A stretch of 64,000 nt of DNA from Acidovorax sp. 107 (GCF_003058055.1 NZ_QBTZ01000001.1:3242001-3306000), one strand, 5' to 3'. Positions 34,405 through 43,348 are shown, counted from the stretch's first letter. Numbers and translations are program-made. The notes: generated from the letters alone by a model not told the origin.

Positions 34405-35631
34405 ATGTCCCTGCCACCGCCCCCCGCACCGTTCCCCGTTTCCCCGTTGCGCAGCCTGTGGCTCGCCGTGGCCCTGTCGATGGGGGCTGCCATTTCACTG
34501 GGCATCACGCGGTTTGCCTATGCCCTGTTGCTACCGCCCATGCGCGAAGACCTGGGCTGGTCGTACACGCTGGCAGGGGGCATGAACACGGCGAATGCGC
34601 TGGGCTACTTGCTCGGCGCTCTGGCCACGCCCTGGCTGTTGCGGCGCGTGGCGCCAGGGGCTGTGCTGCTGGCGGGTGCGGTGATGGCCACGGTGTTCAT
34701 GGGCCTGAGCGGCTTTTTCACGCAGGCGGCACCCCTCCTGGTGCAGCGCCTGCTGGCCGGTGGGGCCAGTGCGCTGGTGTTCATTGCCGGTGGCCTGCTC
34801 GCGGCGCGGCTGGGTGCCCAGGTGCCGGGGCGCAGCGGTTTGTTGCTGGGCCTGTATTACGGTGGCACGGGTTGGGGCATCAGCCTGTCGGCGCTGCTGG
34901 TGCCCGCGGTGCTGGCAGCGGCCCCCGCACCGCACAGCTGGACCTGGGCCTGGTGGGCGCTCGCGCTGGCCTGTGTGGCGGCCACGGCGGCGCTGCTGTG
35001 GCCGGCGCGGGTGTTGCACGGGCTCGCTGCACCCGTGGCCGCGGCTTCCGGGACCACACCGGCGGCTGCAGTGCCCGACCGCGTGCGCTGGCGGGCCTTG
35101 GCCCCTGCGCTGCTGGGTTACGGCCTGTTTGGCGTGGGCTATATCGGCTACATGACCTTTGTGGTGGCGCTGCTGAGCGAGCAGGGCCGGGGTGCGGGCG
35201 AGGTGACGCTGTTCTACGCCCTGCTGGGGCTGGCTGTGGTGCTGTCGTCGCGCATCTGGGCCGGGCTGCTGGACCGCAGCCGGGGCGGTGAGGCCCTGGC
35301 GCGCCTGAATGCGCTGCTGGGCATGGCCACCATCCTGCCCGCCATCACCGGGGCCTGGCCGGTGGTGTTGGCCTCGGGGCTGCTGTTTGGCGGGGTGTTT
35401 TTGTCGGTGGTGGCATCGACCACGGCGCTGGTGCGGCACAACCTGCCGCAGGCGCTGTGGGCCAGCGGCATCAGCGCGTTCACCATCGTGTTTGCGGCCG
35501 GGCAGATCGTGGGGCCCACGGTGGTGGGCTGGATCGCCGATGGGCCTGGAGGCCTGGCGCGCGGGCTGGTGTTCTCGGCCTGCGCGCTGTGGGTAGGGGC
35601 GCTGGTGGCGTGGCGGCAGCGCCCCTTGTAG
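34405..35631 (+). CDS. MFS transporter, YbfB/YjiJ family
   Basis: Twelve-helix inner-membrane transporter of 408 residues. The first helices read GITRFAYALLLPPMREDLGW...GGMNTANALGYLLGAL, the signature of the YbfB/YjiJ subgroup whose substrates are mostly unknown. Convergent with the GST gene, 8 bp between stops. Confidence 0.88.
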   Translation: MSLPPPPAPFPVSPLRSLWLAVALSMGAAISLGITRFAYALLLPPMREDLGWSYTLAGGMNTANALGYLLGALATPWLLRRVAPGAVLLAGAVMATVFMGLSGFFTQAAPLLVQRLLAGGASALVFIAGGLLAARLGAQVPGRSGLLLGLYYGGTGWGISLSALLVPAVLAAAPAPHSWTWAWWALALACVAATAALLWPARVLHGLAAPVAAASGTTPAAAVPDRVRWRALAPALLGYGLFGVGYIGYMTFVVALLSEQGRGAGEVTLFYALLGLAVVLSSRIWAGLLDRSRGGEALARLNALLGMATILPAITGAWPVVLASGLLFGGVFLSVVASTTALVRHNLPQALWASGISAFTIVFAAGQIVGPTVVGWIADGPGGLARGLVFSACALWVGALVAWRQRPL

Positions 35632-35639
35632 CCCCAGCC

Positions 35640-36248
35640 TTACTTCAGCAGCCCTTCAGCCTTCATCGCGGCTTGCACTGCGGGGCGGGCACCCACGCGT
35701 TCACGGTAGGCCGCCAGGTTCGCCAGGCCGGAGATGTCGAGCTTGGTGGGCTGGGTCCAGTTGGTCACGGTGAACAGGTAGCCATCGGCCACGGTGAACT
35801 GGTCGCCCATCAGGTACTGCTTGCCGGCGAGCTGGCTGTCCACCCACTGCAGGCGCTGCAGCAGGCGCTCACGCACCATGGGCTTGTAGTCTTCGGGTGT
35901 GGCGGGGTTGAACAGGGGGCTGAAACCCTTGTGCAGTTCGGTGCCGATGAAGGTCAGCCACTCTTGCAGGCGGTAGCGCGCCAGGGTGCCGTTGGCGGGG
36001 GCCAGCTGCTTGTCGGGCACTTGATCCGCGATGTACTGCACGATGGCGGGGCCTTCGCGCAGGCGCTCGCCGTTGTCCAGCTCCAGCAAGGGCACGTAGC
36101 CCAGGGGGTTGATGCCGTAGTAGTCGGTGCCATCCTGGAGCTTGTGGCTCTTGGTGCTGGCCAGCACGGGGGTGTGGGCTAGGCCGGCTTCGTGCAGGGC
36201 GATGTGGGGCGACAGGGAGCAGGCGCCGGGGGAGTAGTAAAGCTTCAT
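35640..36248 (-). CDS. gstA: Glutathione S-transferase, beta class
   Basis: A 202-residue GST opening MKLYYSPGACSLSPHIALHEAGL. Cys 10 followed by SLSPHI is the beta-class active-site cysteine of bacterial GSTs. The thioredoxin-like domain (1-80; NPLGYVPLLEL, EGPAIVQYIAD) is followed by the all-helical domain. Conjugates glutathione to electrophiles and resists oxidative stress. AAGGA lies 6 bp before the ATG. Confidence 0.92.
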   Translation of the reverse strand: MKLYYSPGACSLSPHIALHEAGLAHTPVLASTKSHKLQDGTDYYGINPLGYVPLLELDNGERLREGPAIVQYIADQVPDKQLAPANGTLARYRLQEWLTFIGTELHKGFSPLFNPATPEDYKPMVRERLLQRLQWVDSQLAGKQYLMGDQFTVADGYLFTVTNWTQPTKLDISGLANLAAYRERVGARPAVQAAMKAEGLLK

Positions 36249-36314
36249 GGATCGGTCCTTGAAAACGGTCGGAAACCGCCGATCCTATGCGCTGCGCAGC
36301 TTTCTTGCTGGCCG

Positions 36315-36440
36315 CCTACGCTGCACAGGCCCCGGAGGCGGAAACTGGCACGGCCCAAGTCAGTGCCGCCGTGCAAGGGCCGCCCTGCCGCACGGGCGGC
36401 GTCCCCCTGGGGGAGGGCGCCGAAGGCGACACAGGGGGGT
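36315..36440 (-). repeat. GGGCGGCCCTTGC-type intergenic repeat, copy 2
   Basis: On the minus strand: CCCCCCTGTGTCGCC, CCCCCAGGGGGACGCCGCC, CAGGGCGGCCCTTGCACGG, GACTTGGGCCGTGCCAGTTT in order. It fills the gap between the GST and class II aldolase genes. Confidence 0.7.
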
Positions 36441-37213
36441 TAGGTGTCGTAGCCTGGAAGGTCGCGCTGCACCTTGCGCAGCAGCGCGGGCCAGGCAAAG
36501 GCACCGCCCAGGCCGCCGGTCTGCACGCGCATGGCCTGGGCCACGCCGCTCACGATTTGCGGGTTCACCTGCGTCAGTTCGCCACCCGCCTGCGCATCGA
36601 TCTGGATGCGGCAGGTGTTCTCGAAGGTGTACATCGACAAGAATGCGTCGGCAATCGTCTTGCCCACGGTCAGCAGGCCGTGGTTGCGCAGCATGAGGAA
36701 GTTGGCCTCGCCCAGGTCGGCCTGCAGGCGCGGCTTTTCTTCGTCGCGGAAGGCCACGCCTTCGTACTCGTGGTACGCCAGCGAGCCCAGCACAAAGGTG
36801 CTTTGTTGGCTGATGGGCAGCACGCCGCCCTTTTGCGCGCTGACGGCCACGCCGGCGCGGGTGTGGGTGTGCAACACGCAGCCCGCCTCGGGCCGGGCCT
36901 CGTGCACGGCGCTGTGGATCACGAAGCCTGCCGGGTTCACCGGGAAGGGCGATTCGTGCAGCTTGTTGCACTGCATGTCCACCTTGATCAGGCTCGACGC
37001 GGTGATCTCGTCGAACATGAGGCCGTAGGGGTTGATGAGGAAGTGGTGCTCGCCCGGGCCCGACACCGACTCGGGCAGTTTGGCGCTGATGTGGGTGAAA
37101 ACCAGGTCGCTCCAGCCGTACAGCGCCACGAGCCGGTAGCACGCGGCCAGGTCGCAGCGCAGCTGCCATTCTTCAGGGCTGACGCTGCCTTGCAGCGAGG
37201 GGATGTTGAGCAT
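36440..37213 (-). CDS. Class II aldolase/adducin family protein
   Basis: A 257-residue protein with the class II aldolase zinc ligands: HTHTRAG near 114-116 (H-x-H) and RNHGLLTVG near 178. The GYSDL-like VALYGWSDLVFTHIS segment near 28 is also typical. Members of this subgroup decarboxylate or retro-aldol cleave hydroxy acids; the substrate is not assigned. GGAGA precedes the ATG at 37213, which was chosen over the longer frame that reads through a repeat. Confidence 0.88.
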   Translation of the reverse strand: MLNIPSLQGSVSPEEWQLRCDLAACYRLVALYGWSDLVFTHISAKLPESVSGPGEHHFLINPYGLMFDEITASSLIKVDMQCNKLHESPFPVNPAGFVIHSAVHEARPEAGCVLHTHTRAGVAVSAQKGGVLPISQQSTFVLGSLAYHEYEGVAFRDEEKPRLQADLGEANFLMLRNHGLLTVGKTIADAFLSMYTFENTCRIQIDAQAGGELTQVNPQIVSGVAQAMRVQTGGLGGAFAWPALLRKVQRDLPGYDT

Positions 37214-37321
37214 GGGGGGTGTCTCCGGTGTTGTGGGTGGGAAGACACCACTGTAGGGCGGGGCGGTGACCGGGTCTGTCAGGCAGGCTACACCCGTGGC
37301 CATGTTTCGGGTGTTCTTTGC

Positions 37322-37386
37322 TCTATTATTGATAGCAATAGAGGCAATATCCACTGGCGCTACCAGCCAGTTTGACCCGATTTTTG
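37322..37386. repeat. Dispersed GATAGCT-type intergenic repeat, copy 6
   Basis: CTATTATTGATAGCAATAGA, then CTGGCGCTACCAGCCAG, a 7-bp inverted pair (CTGGCGC...ACCAGCCAG region), ending in GATTTTT. A good match to the family. Confidence 0.6.
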
Positions 37387-37438
37387 GTGTCTGTCGCCTT
37401 TGGCAGGCTCCAGGGTCCGATGTGCACTCCACCGGCCC

Positions 37439-37608
37439 CTAGGGATGTCCTGCATAACTTCCTGCGGTCTGTGATAGCGCGGCCTCGGGCCATCCGCTGC
37501 GTTGCTTTTTTTGCCAATAGCCCGGCTATTGGCTGCAAAAAGACGCCTTGCGGCCTGTCCCGATCCGCACTACCGCCGACTCGCGAGGGTTATGCAGGAC
37601 ATCCCTAG
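37439..37608. repeat. 170-bp long-hairpin element with 20-bp terminal inverted repeats (MITE-like)
   Basis: Left arm CTAGGGATGTCCTGCATAAC (37439-37458) is the exact reverse complement of the right arm at 37589-37608. The centre is a second hairpin, CCAATAGCC-c-GGCTATTGG, flanked by TTTTTG/CAAAAA, and intermediate segments are also imperfectly complementary, so the whole element folds on itself. No coding potential and no convincing target-site duplication. It could be a non-autonomous transposon remnant or a REP-like structured repeat. Confidence 0.7.
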
Positions 37609-37625
37609 CGTTCGTCGGCCAGCGC

Positions 37626-38081
37626 TCAGCCGGCCTGCGGGATCGGCGCGCGCATGCCCGCGTTCAGCAGGTTCCAGGCGTTGATGATGGCGATGGCAAA
37701 GACCAGGTCGGAAATCTCGGCGTCGGAGAACAGGGCCGTCAATTTCGCGTATTCGTCATCGCTCGCGTCGCTGTGGGGCGTGGCGGTGATGATCTCGGCC
37801 CAGCGAAACGCGGCGCGTTCGCGTTCGCTGAAGAACGGTGCCTCGCGCCAGCCGGCCACGGCGTTCAGGTGGCGTGGGTCGGCGCCGTCCTTGACGAGCG
37901 CGCTCCAGTGCATGTCCATGCAGTAGGCACACCCGTTGATCTGCGAAACACGCAGGAACACCAGCTCGGCCAGCCGGGTGCCCAGCGGGCCTTTCTTGAT
38001 GGTTTCAGAGACGTTGACCAGGCCCATGAAGGCCTTGGACGACAGTTGGTGGTAGGGCAGGCGGACGCTGTGTTGCGACAT
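37626..38081 (-). CDS. AhpD-like carboxymuconolactone decarboxylase family protein
   Basis: A 151-residue helical protein with the redox motif CAYCMDMH (near 51-58), the CxxC-x3-H of AhpD-type alkylhydroperoxidases. It probably reduces peroxides or acts as a thiol antioxidant. CCAGGAGA precedes the ATG at 38081. The gene lies directly downstream of an ECF41-type sigma factor and has its own matching promoter at 38197-38223; carboxymuconolactone decarboxylase genes are the typical partners and targets of ECF41 sigma factors. Confidence 0.9.
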   Translation of the reverse strand: MSQHSVRLPYHQLSSKAFMGLVNVSETIKKGPLGTRLAELVFLRVSQINGCAYCMDMHWSALVKDGADPRHLNAVAGWREAPFFSERERAAFRWAEIITATPHSDASDDEYAKLTALFSDAEISDLVFAIAIINAWNLLNAGMRAPIPQAG

Positions 38082-38196
38082 GGAAATCTCCTGGGTGATG
38101 GCAAAGGGTTGATGACGGGGGTGAAAGACGGCGCTGGTGCGGGGCCTTCTGGCGATGTCGCCATGTGGCTGCATTGCCGTCTTCCATACCCATCAA

Positions 38197-38223
38197 GACG
38201 CTGCGCCGTGCCGGGTTGTGACA
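38197..38223 (-). promoter_or_regulatory. ECF41-type promoter of the AhpD-like gene
   Basis: Minus strand TGTCACA (38223-38217), exactly 16 bp, CGTC (38200-38197). This equals the TGTCACA-N16-CGTC motif reported for ECF41 sigma factors. It lies about 115 bp upstream of the AhpD-like start codon. Confidence 0.8.
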
Positions 38224-38307
38224 GGAGGCCTGCTTTTTTTCTGCCCTGGCGCGCTTGCCGGGGCCGCCTGTGCAGCGGTTCTCACGAACAGCGCTGTGCC
38301 CGTGTCT

Positions 38308-39183
38308 TTACAGTGGCAGCGTGGCGGGGATGCCCGCCAGCTTGTCCGGGTTGCGCACCGCGTAGATGGCCACGATGCGCTCGCCATCGGTCACAAACGC
38401 CTGGGCCGACTCGATGCGCCCGTCCACATAGCGCAGCAGGCCCGGCTCGCCGTTGATGAGCGCCATGCGGTAGACCACCTGCGCGCCCAGGCGCCGGAAC
38501 AGTGCCCAGTACAGATTGGTGATGCGGAACGGCCCCACCAGCGGCTTGGGGAACGAGGGCACCACGCCGCCGCCATCGCCGATGAGCTGGGCGTCTTCGC
38601 TCAGCAGCGCCTCGATGGCTTGGCGGTCGCCACTCTGGGCGGCTTTCATGAAGCGTTGCAGCAACTGGTGGTGCACCGCCTGCGGCACCTCGAAGCGGGT
38701 GCGCGCCTGCTGCACGCGCTCGCTGGCGCGGTGCACCATCTGGCGGCAGCTGGCCTCGGTCTTGCCCAGCTGGGCAGCGATCTCGGGGTAGTCGTAGTCG
38801 AACACCTGGCGCAGCAAAAAGGCCGCGCGCTCCTCGGGCCCCAGGCGTTCCAGCACGTACATGAACGCCACCGACAGTTCGCCCGCCAGCTCGGCCGCCG
38901 ACTCGGGCGTGTGGGCGTCCAGCTCCACCAGCGGCTCGGGCAGCCACCAGCCCACATAGGCCTCGCGCTCGGCCTTGGCCGCGCGCAGCCGATCAATGGA
39001 CAGCCGCGTGACGATGGTCACCAGCCAGGCCTCGGCCGACTGCAGGGTGCTGGCGTCAGTGCGGCTCCAGCGCAGCCAGGCGTCCTGCAGCACATCCTCG
39101 GCATCGGCCCGCACGCCCAGCATGCGGTAGGCAATGCCAAAGAGGCGAGGGCGCAGGGTGGTGAAGGGGTCGGTGGTAGTCAT
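38308..39183 (-). CDS. ECF41-type sigma factor with C-terminal SnoaL-like domain (SigJ family)
   Basis: A 291-residue sigma-70 family factor. Sigma region 2 spans about 8-75 (YRMLGVRADAEDVLQDAWLRW), region 4 about 105-160 (LRQVFDYDYPEIAAQLGKTEASCRQMVHRA), and a SnoaL/NTF2-like extension follows to the end. ECF41 marks are all present: WLPEP near 80 in the linker between the sigma regions, DGGG near 195 and NPDKL near the C-terminus (NPDKLAGI). In this group the fused tail replaces an anti-sigma factor and tunes activity. It has its own TGTCACA-N16-CGTC promoter at 39220-39246, so it is probably autoregulated, and the same motif precedes the AhpD-like gene. Confidence 0.92.
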   Translation of the reverse strand: MTTTDPFTTLRPRLFGIAYRMLGVRADAEDVLQDAWLRWSRTDASTLQSAEAWLVTIVTRLSIDRLRAAKAEREAYVGWWLPEPLVELDAHTPESAAELAGELSVAFMYVLERLGPEERAAFLLRQVFDYDYPEIAAQLGKTEASCRQMVHRASERVQQARTRFEVPQAVHHQLLQRFMKAAQSGDRQAIEALLSEDAQLIGDGGGVVPSFPKPLVGPFRITNLYWALFRRLGAQVVYRMALINGEPGLLRYVDGRIESAQAFVTDGERIVAIYAVRNPDKLAGIPATLPL

Positions 39184-39219
39184 GGCAATGGCGGCGGTGG
39201 AGTGCTTCAGTGAAGCACA

Positions 39220-39246
39220 GACGGCGCATACCTGCAGTTTGTGACA
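39220..39246 (-). promoter_or_regulatory. ECF41-type autoregulatory promoter
   Basis: Minus strand TGTCACA (39246-39240), 16 bp, CGTC (39223-39220), 37 bp before the sigma factor start codon. Identical in form to the promoter at 38197. Confidence 0.8.
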
Positions 39247-39257
39247 GCCGAGTTTGC

Positions 39258-39306
39258 AGACTACTATTTTGATAGCTGCTGGCGCATGTGGCACTGGCGC
39301 TTGGGT
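39258..39306. repeat. Dispersed GATAGCT-type intergenic repeat, copy 7
   Basis: CTACTATTTTGATAGCTGCT followed by GGCGCATGTGGCACTGGCGC. Close to the family consensus; directly upstream of the ECF41 promoter. Confidence 0.65.
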
Positions 39307-39359
39307 CACTTTGGGGCTTGAACCGCCTGCAATGTCCCGCGAGGGCCCCGCAAGACCGG

Positions 39360-39626
39360 CTACGGGCGCGGGGCCGGTTGCGTGAGCGATTCCAGCCGCG
39401 ACAGGTAGTGCAGGGCCTGCGCCTGGCTGCTGCCACACATCTCGGCCGAGGGCATCAGCCCCGCGCACACTGCCGGGCGCTCGGGTTGGCCAAAGATGCG
39501 GCAGCGCGCGTCGTCCCCCAGCTGAATGCAGCGTACCCCCGCCGGCTTGCCCTGGGGCATGCCCGGGATGGGCGAGCTGATGGAAGGAGCGGTGCAGCAG
39601 GCGCCGCAGCCGGGGCGGCAGTCCAC
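39360..39626 (-). CDS. YkgJ-type cysteine cluster protein
   Basis: An 88-residue protein starting [20 protein letters not shown], with further cysteines at RCIQL, RCRIF, VCAGL and MCGSS. The CxxxCxxCC...C arrangement is the zinc- or iron-chelating YkgJ/UPF0153 signature. Function unknown. The start is GTG at 39626; family members begin exactly there. It lies 12 bp behind the FMN reductase on the same strand and may be co-transcribed. Confidence 0.85.
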   Translation of the reverse strand: MDCRPGCGACCTAPSISSPIPGMPQGKPAGVRCIQLGDDARCRIFGQPERPAVCAGLMPSAEMCGSSQAQALHYLSRLESLTQPAPRP

Positions 39627-39638
39627 GAGCGGGCCGCG

Positions 39639-40235
39639 TTATTGGTCGCCAGCGGGCTGGAGGCGGCTGGCGCCCCACAGCACCTGGTCCACCACGGCAC
39701 GCACGCGGTCGCGGTGGGCTAGCTGGATGAGGGCGCCACTGTCGTCAAATGCGCTGCCTGCCGAGCCCAGGGCAAACGCCTTCGGCGCGAGCCAGCATTC
39801 GGCGTTGATCAGCAGGGGGGCCAGGTGGCTCTGCGAGCGCAGGCCGCCCAGGGCGCCGGGCGAGGCGCTCAGCATGCCTACGACCTTGCCGCGAAAACTC
39901 TTGCCACCGTCCTGCCAGTCGGGGTTGCCCTTGACGGGGCTGGAGGCCCAGTCGATCGTGTTCTTGAGCAGGGCGGTGTAGCTGCCGTTGTACTCGGGCG
40001 AGCAGATGATCCAGGCCGGGTGCTGCCAGAGGATTTCCTTGAGGCGGATCACATCGGCGGGCGTGCCCTGGGCTTCGAGGTCGGCGTTGTACAGCGGGAT
40101 GTTGAAGTCCGACAGCTCCATCAGCGTGACGCTGGCCCCCGCATCGCGCGCGATGGCGGCAGTGGCGTGGGCCAATTTGCGGTTGAAGGACTGTTGGCGG
40201 GTGCTGCCCGCGAAGATGAGAAGTTGGGTGGTCAT
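39639..40235 (-). CDS. NADPH-dependent FMN reductase
   Basis: A 198-residue flavodoxin-fold protein. The phosphate loop reads FAGSTRQQSFNRKLA (near 7-21), and the FMN-contacting SPEYNGSYTALLKNTIDW (near 75-92) and GALGGLRSQ (near 130) follow. It resembles ArsH/chromate or quinone reductases of this family; physiological substrate unassigned. Divergent from mnmG. ATG at 40235 was preferred to 40244. Confidence 0.88.
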   Translation of the reverse strand: MTTQLLIFAGSTRQQSFNRKLAHATAAIARDAGASVTLMELSDFNIPLYNADLEAQGTPADVIRLKEILWQHPAWIICSPEYNGSYTALLKNTIDWASSPVKGNPDWQDGGKSFRGKVVGMLSASPGALGGLRSQSHLAPLLINAECWLAPKAFALGSAGSAFDDSGALIQLAHRDRVRAVVDQVLWGASRLQPAGDQ

Positions 40236-40562
40236 GCGGGCCATTGGAGCACAAAGCCGGGGCAGGAATACTGCAAGCTGCCGCGCCAAAACGGGCGTGA
40301 GCGGGTGCTTGTTTCACGTGGAACATCCGTCCCAGGCAGTATGGTCCAGCAGCGCCGTGGACGAATGGCGCAGCCGCAGTGCCCAGGGCTTTGCACAAAA
40401 AGCATGCAAAGGTGGGAAAATCGCGGGTTTCCCCTTGCACCCTTGCCGCCCTGATGGGCCGGCGGTGGCGCAGCCCGCCGCCGTGCGACCTGCCCTTGTG
40501 GGGCCGTCGCAGGACGGCAGACGGTTTTGAATGTCGGGCCCACCGTGGCCCCGGAGCACCCC
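40236..40562. other. Divergent region upstream of mnmG, with a parS site
   Basis: 327 bp without a gene. The main feature is the parS-like site at 40310-40325. CATGCAAAGGTGGGAAAATCG at 40403 may be part of the mnmG promoter region, but no clear -35/-10 pair was found. Confidence 0.5.
40310..40325. promoter_or_regulatory. parS: parS site 1
   Basis: TGTTTCACGTGGAACA, 15 of 16 matches to the ParB-binding consensus TGTTTCACGTGAAACA. Intergenic, before mnmG. Confidence 0.9.
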
Positions 40563-42548
40563 ATGTTGTACCCCCAGGAATTTGATGTGATCGTTGTCGG
40601 CGGTGGCCATGCAGGCACCGAGGCCGCGCTGGCCGCTGCGCGCATGGGCCGCAAAACGCTGCTGCTGACCCACAACATCGAGACCCTGGGCCAGATGAGC
40701 TGCAACCCCAGCATCGGCGGCATCGGCAAAGGCCACTTGGTCAAAGAAGTGGATGCGCTGGGCGGTGCCATGGCGCTGGCCACGGACGAGGGCGGTATCC
40801 AGTTCCGCATCCTCAACAGCTCCAAGGGCCCTGCGGTGCGGGCCACGCGGGCGCAGGCGGATCGCATTCTGTACAAGGCCGCCATCCGCCGCATGCTGGA
40901 GAACCAGCCCAACCTCTGGCTGTTCCAGCAGGCGGTGGACGACCTGATGGTGGAGGGTGACCGTGTGGTGGGCGCCGTGACGCAGGTGGGCATCCGCTTT
41001 CGCAGCCGTACCGTGGTGCTGACGGCCGGCACCTTCCTGGACGGCAAGATCCATGTGGGCCTGAACAACTACGCGGCCGGCCGGGCGGGTGACCCGCCTG
41101 CGGTGTCGCTGTCGGCACGCCTCAAGGAGCTGAAGCTGCCCCAAGGGCGCCTGAAGACCGGGACGCCGCCGCGCATTGACGGGCGCAGCATCGACTTTTC
41201 GAAGTGCACCGAGCAGCCCGGGGACGGCATGCCCGGCGGTGTGAACGAGGGCACGGTGCCCGTGTTCAGCTTCATGGGCAATGCCGCCATGCACCCCCAG
41301 CAGGTGCCCTGCTGGATCACCCACACCAACGAGCGCACGCACGAGATCATCCGCAGCGGCTTTGACCGCAGCCCCATGTTCACCGGCAAGATCGAGGGCG
41401 TGGGCCCGCGCTACTGCCCGAGCGTGGAAGACAAGATCAACCGCTTCGCCGACAAGGACAGCCACCAGATCTTTCTGGAGCCCGAGGGGCTGACCACGCA
41501 CGAGTTCTACCCCAACGGCATCAGCACCAGCCTGCCGTTCGATATCCAGTACGACCTGGTGCGCAGCATGCCGGGGCTGGAAAACGCACACATCCTGCGC
41601 CCCGGCTACGCCATCGAATACGACTACTTCGACCCGCGCTCGCTCAAGAGCAGCTTCGAGACGCGCCAGATCCAGGGCCTGTTCTTTGCCGGGCAGATCA
41701 ATGGCACCACCGGCTATGAAGAGGCCGCGGCCCAGGGCCTGTTCGCCGGCATCAATGCCGCGCTGCAATGCCGGGGCGATGCGCCCTGGCTACCCGGCCG
41801 CGACGAGGCCTACCTGGGCGTGCTGGTGGATGACCTGATCACCAAGGGTGTGACCGAGCCCTACCGCATGTTCACCAGCCGGGCCGAGTTCCGCTTGCAG
41901 CTGCGCGAGGACAACGCGGATATGCGCCTGACCGAAGTGGGGCGCCAGATGGGTCTGGTGGATGACGCGCGCTGGGATGCCTTCAGCCGCAAGCGCGATG
42001 CGGTTTCACGTGAATCAGAACGCCTCAAGGCCACCTGGGTGAACCCGCGCAACCTGCCCGCCGCCGAATCCGAGCGGGTGTTGGGCAAGAGCATCGAGCA
42101 CGAGTACAACCTGTTCGAGCTGCTGCGCCGCCCCGATGTGAACTACGCCAACCTGATGTCGATGGACGGTGGCAAGTACGCAACCGTCGATGTTTCACGT
42201 GAAACCCTGGGTGACCTGAGCGAGCCGGTGGTGGAGCAGGTGGAGATTGCCGCCAAGTACGCGGGCTACATCAACCGCCAGAAGGATGAAGTGGAGCGTG
42301 CCGCGCATTTCGAGAAGCTGCGCCTGCCGCCCGACCTGGACTACATGCAGGTCACGGCCCTGAGCATCGAGGCGCGCCAGGTGCTCAGCCGCCACCGGCC
42401 CGAGACCCTGGGCCATGCCTCGCGCATCACGGGTATCACGCCCGCGTCGATTTCGCTGCTGATGGTGCACTTGAAGAAGGGCGGTTTCAAGGAGTTTGCT
42501 GTGGCCCCAGCAACGCCCGCCAAGGCAGAAGGCGAAGTGGCGGCATGA
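40563..42548 (+). CDS. mnmG: tRNA uridine-5-carboxymethylaminomethyl(34) synthesis enzyme MnmG
   Basis: FAD-dependent partner of MnmE that installs the cmnm5 group at wobble uridine 34 of several tRNAs. The 661-residue protein starts [22 protein letters not shown] with the dinucleotide-binding GxGxxG at 13-18, then the [14 protein letters not shown] segment near 46, the catalytic Cys region FSKCTEQ near 216, [18 protein letters not shown] near 378 and the C-terminal helical MnmE/tRNA-binding domain. Slightly longer than E. coli MnmG (629) at the C-terminus. Two parS sites are embedded in its 3' half. It overlaps rsmG by ATGA. Confidence 0.97.
   Translation: MLYPQEFDVIVVGGGHAGTEAALAAARMGRKTLLLTHNIETLGQMSCNPSIGGIGKGHLVKEVDALGGAMALATDEGGIQFRILNSSKGPAVRATRAQADRILYKAAIRRMLENQPNLWLFQQAVDDLMVEGDRVVGAVTQVGIRFRSRTVVLTAGTFLDGKIHVGLNNYAAGRAGDPPAVSLSARLKELKLPQGRLKTGTPPRIDGRSIDFSKCTEQPGDGMPGGVNEGTVPVFSFMGNAAMHPQQVPCWITHTNERTHEIIRSGFDRSPMFTGKIEGVGPRYCPSVEDKINRFADKDSHQIFLEPEGLTTHEFYPNGISTSLPFDIQYDLVRSMPGLENAHILRPGYAIEYDYFDPRSLKSSFETRQIQGLFFAGQINGTTGYEEAAAQGLFAGINAALQCRGDAPWLPGRDEAYLGVLVDDLITKGVTEPYRMFTSRAEFRLQLREDNADMRLTEVGRQMGLVDDARWDAFSRKRDAVSRESERLKATWVNPRNLPAAESERVLGKSIEHEYNLFELLRRPDVNYANLMSMDGGKYATVDVSRETLGDLSEPVVEQVEIAAKYAGYINRQKDEVERAAHFEKLRLPPDLDYMQVTALSIEARQVLSRHRPETLGHASRITGITPASISLLMVHLKKGGFKEFAVAPATPAKAEGEVAA
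42002..42017. promoter_or_regulatory. parS: parS site 2 (degenerate, inside mnmG)
   Basis: GGTTTCACGTGAATCA, 14 of 16 to the consensus. It reads as Ala-Val-Ser-Arg-Glu-Ser in MnmG. Confidence 0.65.
42191..42206. promoter_or_regulatory. parS: parS site 3 (inside mnmG)
   Basis: TGTTTCACGTGAAACC, 15 of 16 to the consensus, reading as Asp-Val-Ser-Arg-Glu-Thr in MnmG. Confidence 0.92.
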
Positions 42549-43231
42549 CGATGGCGGTGAATACCAACCACGACAGCTTGCGCCAACAACTGCAAGCCGG
42601 GGCGGACGCCCTGGCGCTGGGCTTGAGCGATGCGCAGGTCGGGCTGTTGATGGACTTTCTGGCGCTGCTGCAGAAGTGGAACAAGGTCTACAACCTGACG
42701 GCTGTGCGCGACCCGCAAGAGATGATGACGCACCACCTGCTGGATAGCCTGGCCGCTGTGGCGCCGCTGCGCAGGCATGTGGCAGGCCTGCAGCAGGGTG
42801 GGGCGGTGGCAGCGGTGAGGCTGCTGGATGTCGGATCGGGCGGCGGCCTGCCCGGCGTTGTGTTTGCCATCTGCTGCCCGGATGTGGATGTGAGCTGCGT
42901 AGACACCGTGGGCAAGAAGGCGGCGTTCATCCAGCAGGCGGCGGTGGCGCTCAAGCTGCGCAACCTGCATGGTGTGCATGCGCGGGTCGAGACGCTGACC
43001 ACGCCGTTTGACCTCATCAGCTGCCGCGCGTTTGCCTCGTTGCCGGACTTCGTCACCTGGTCGCGCAGCGCGCTGGCGGCGCCCCACGGTGTGTGGCTGG
43101 CCATGAAGGGCAAGCACCCATACGATGAAATCGCCGCGCTGCCTGCGGATGTGGCGGTGTTTCACGTGGAACAGCTCACGGTACCCGGCCTGGACGCCGA
43201 GCGCTGCATCGTCTGGATGAAGCCCGCCTGA
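42545..43231 (+). CDS. rsmG: 16S rRNA (guanine527-N7)-methyltransferase RsmG
   Basis: SAM-dependent methyltransferase of 228 residues acting on G527 of 16S r[28 protein letters not shown] (near 40-64) and the SAM-binding [16 protein letters not shown] (near 94-110) are the family signatures, followed by SCRAFASL near 160. Translationally coupled to mnmG through a 4-bp ATGA overlap. A parS site lies near its 3' end. Confidence 0.96.
   Translation: MTMAVNTNHDSLRQQLQAGADALALGLSDAQVGLLMDFLALLQKWNKVYNLTAVRDPQEMMTHHLLDSLAAVAPLRRHVAGLQQGGAVAAVRLLDVGSGGGLPGVVFAICCPDVDVSCVDTVGKKAAFIQQAAVALKLRNLHGVHARVETLTTPFDLISCRAFASLPDFVTWSRSALAAPHGVWLAMKGKHPYDEIAALPADVAVFHVEQLTVPGLDAERCIVWMKPA
43158..43173. promoter_or_regulatory. 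parS: parS site 4 (inside rsmG)
   Basis: TGTTTCACGTGGAACA, 15 of 16 to the consensus and identical to site 1. It reads as Val-Phe-His-Val-Glu-Gln in RsmG. Confidence 0.9.
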
Positions 43232-43348
43232 TGGCCTTGGCGCTGCGGCGCCGACTTTTCAGCGACTGGGGCAGGGGGCTCGCGTAAACTCGGCTGCTCA
43301 CCCGGGTGCATCTTTTGGCCGCACCCTCCCCGCGCACCAGGAGAAACC

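Larger units (their letters stand above)
37214..37625. other. Intergenic region with two repeat elements
   Basis: 412 bp without a gene. It holds a GATAGCT-type repeat (37322-37386) and a 170-bp hairpin element with perfect 20-bp terminal arms (37439-37608). Short frames through it are artefacts of the palindromic sequence. Confidence 0.6.

Noticed and set aside
37326..37684. Short frames of 60-78 codons in the repeat region
   Set aside because: They read through the GATAGCT-type repeat and the 170-bp palindrome; no start signals or homology.
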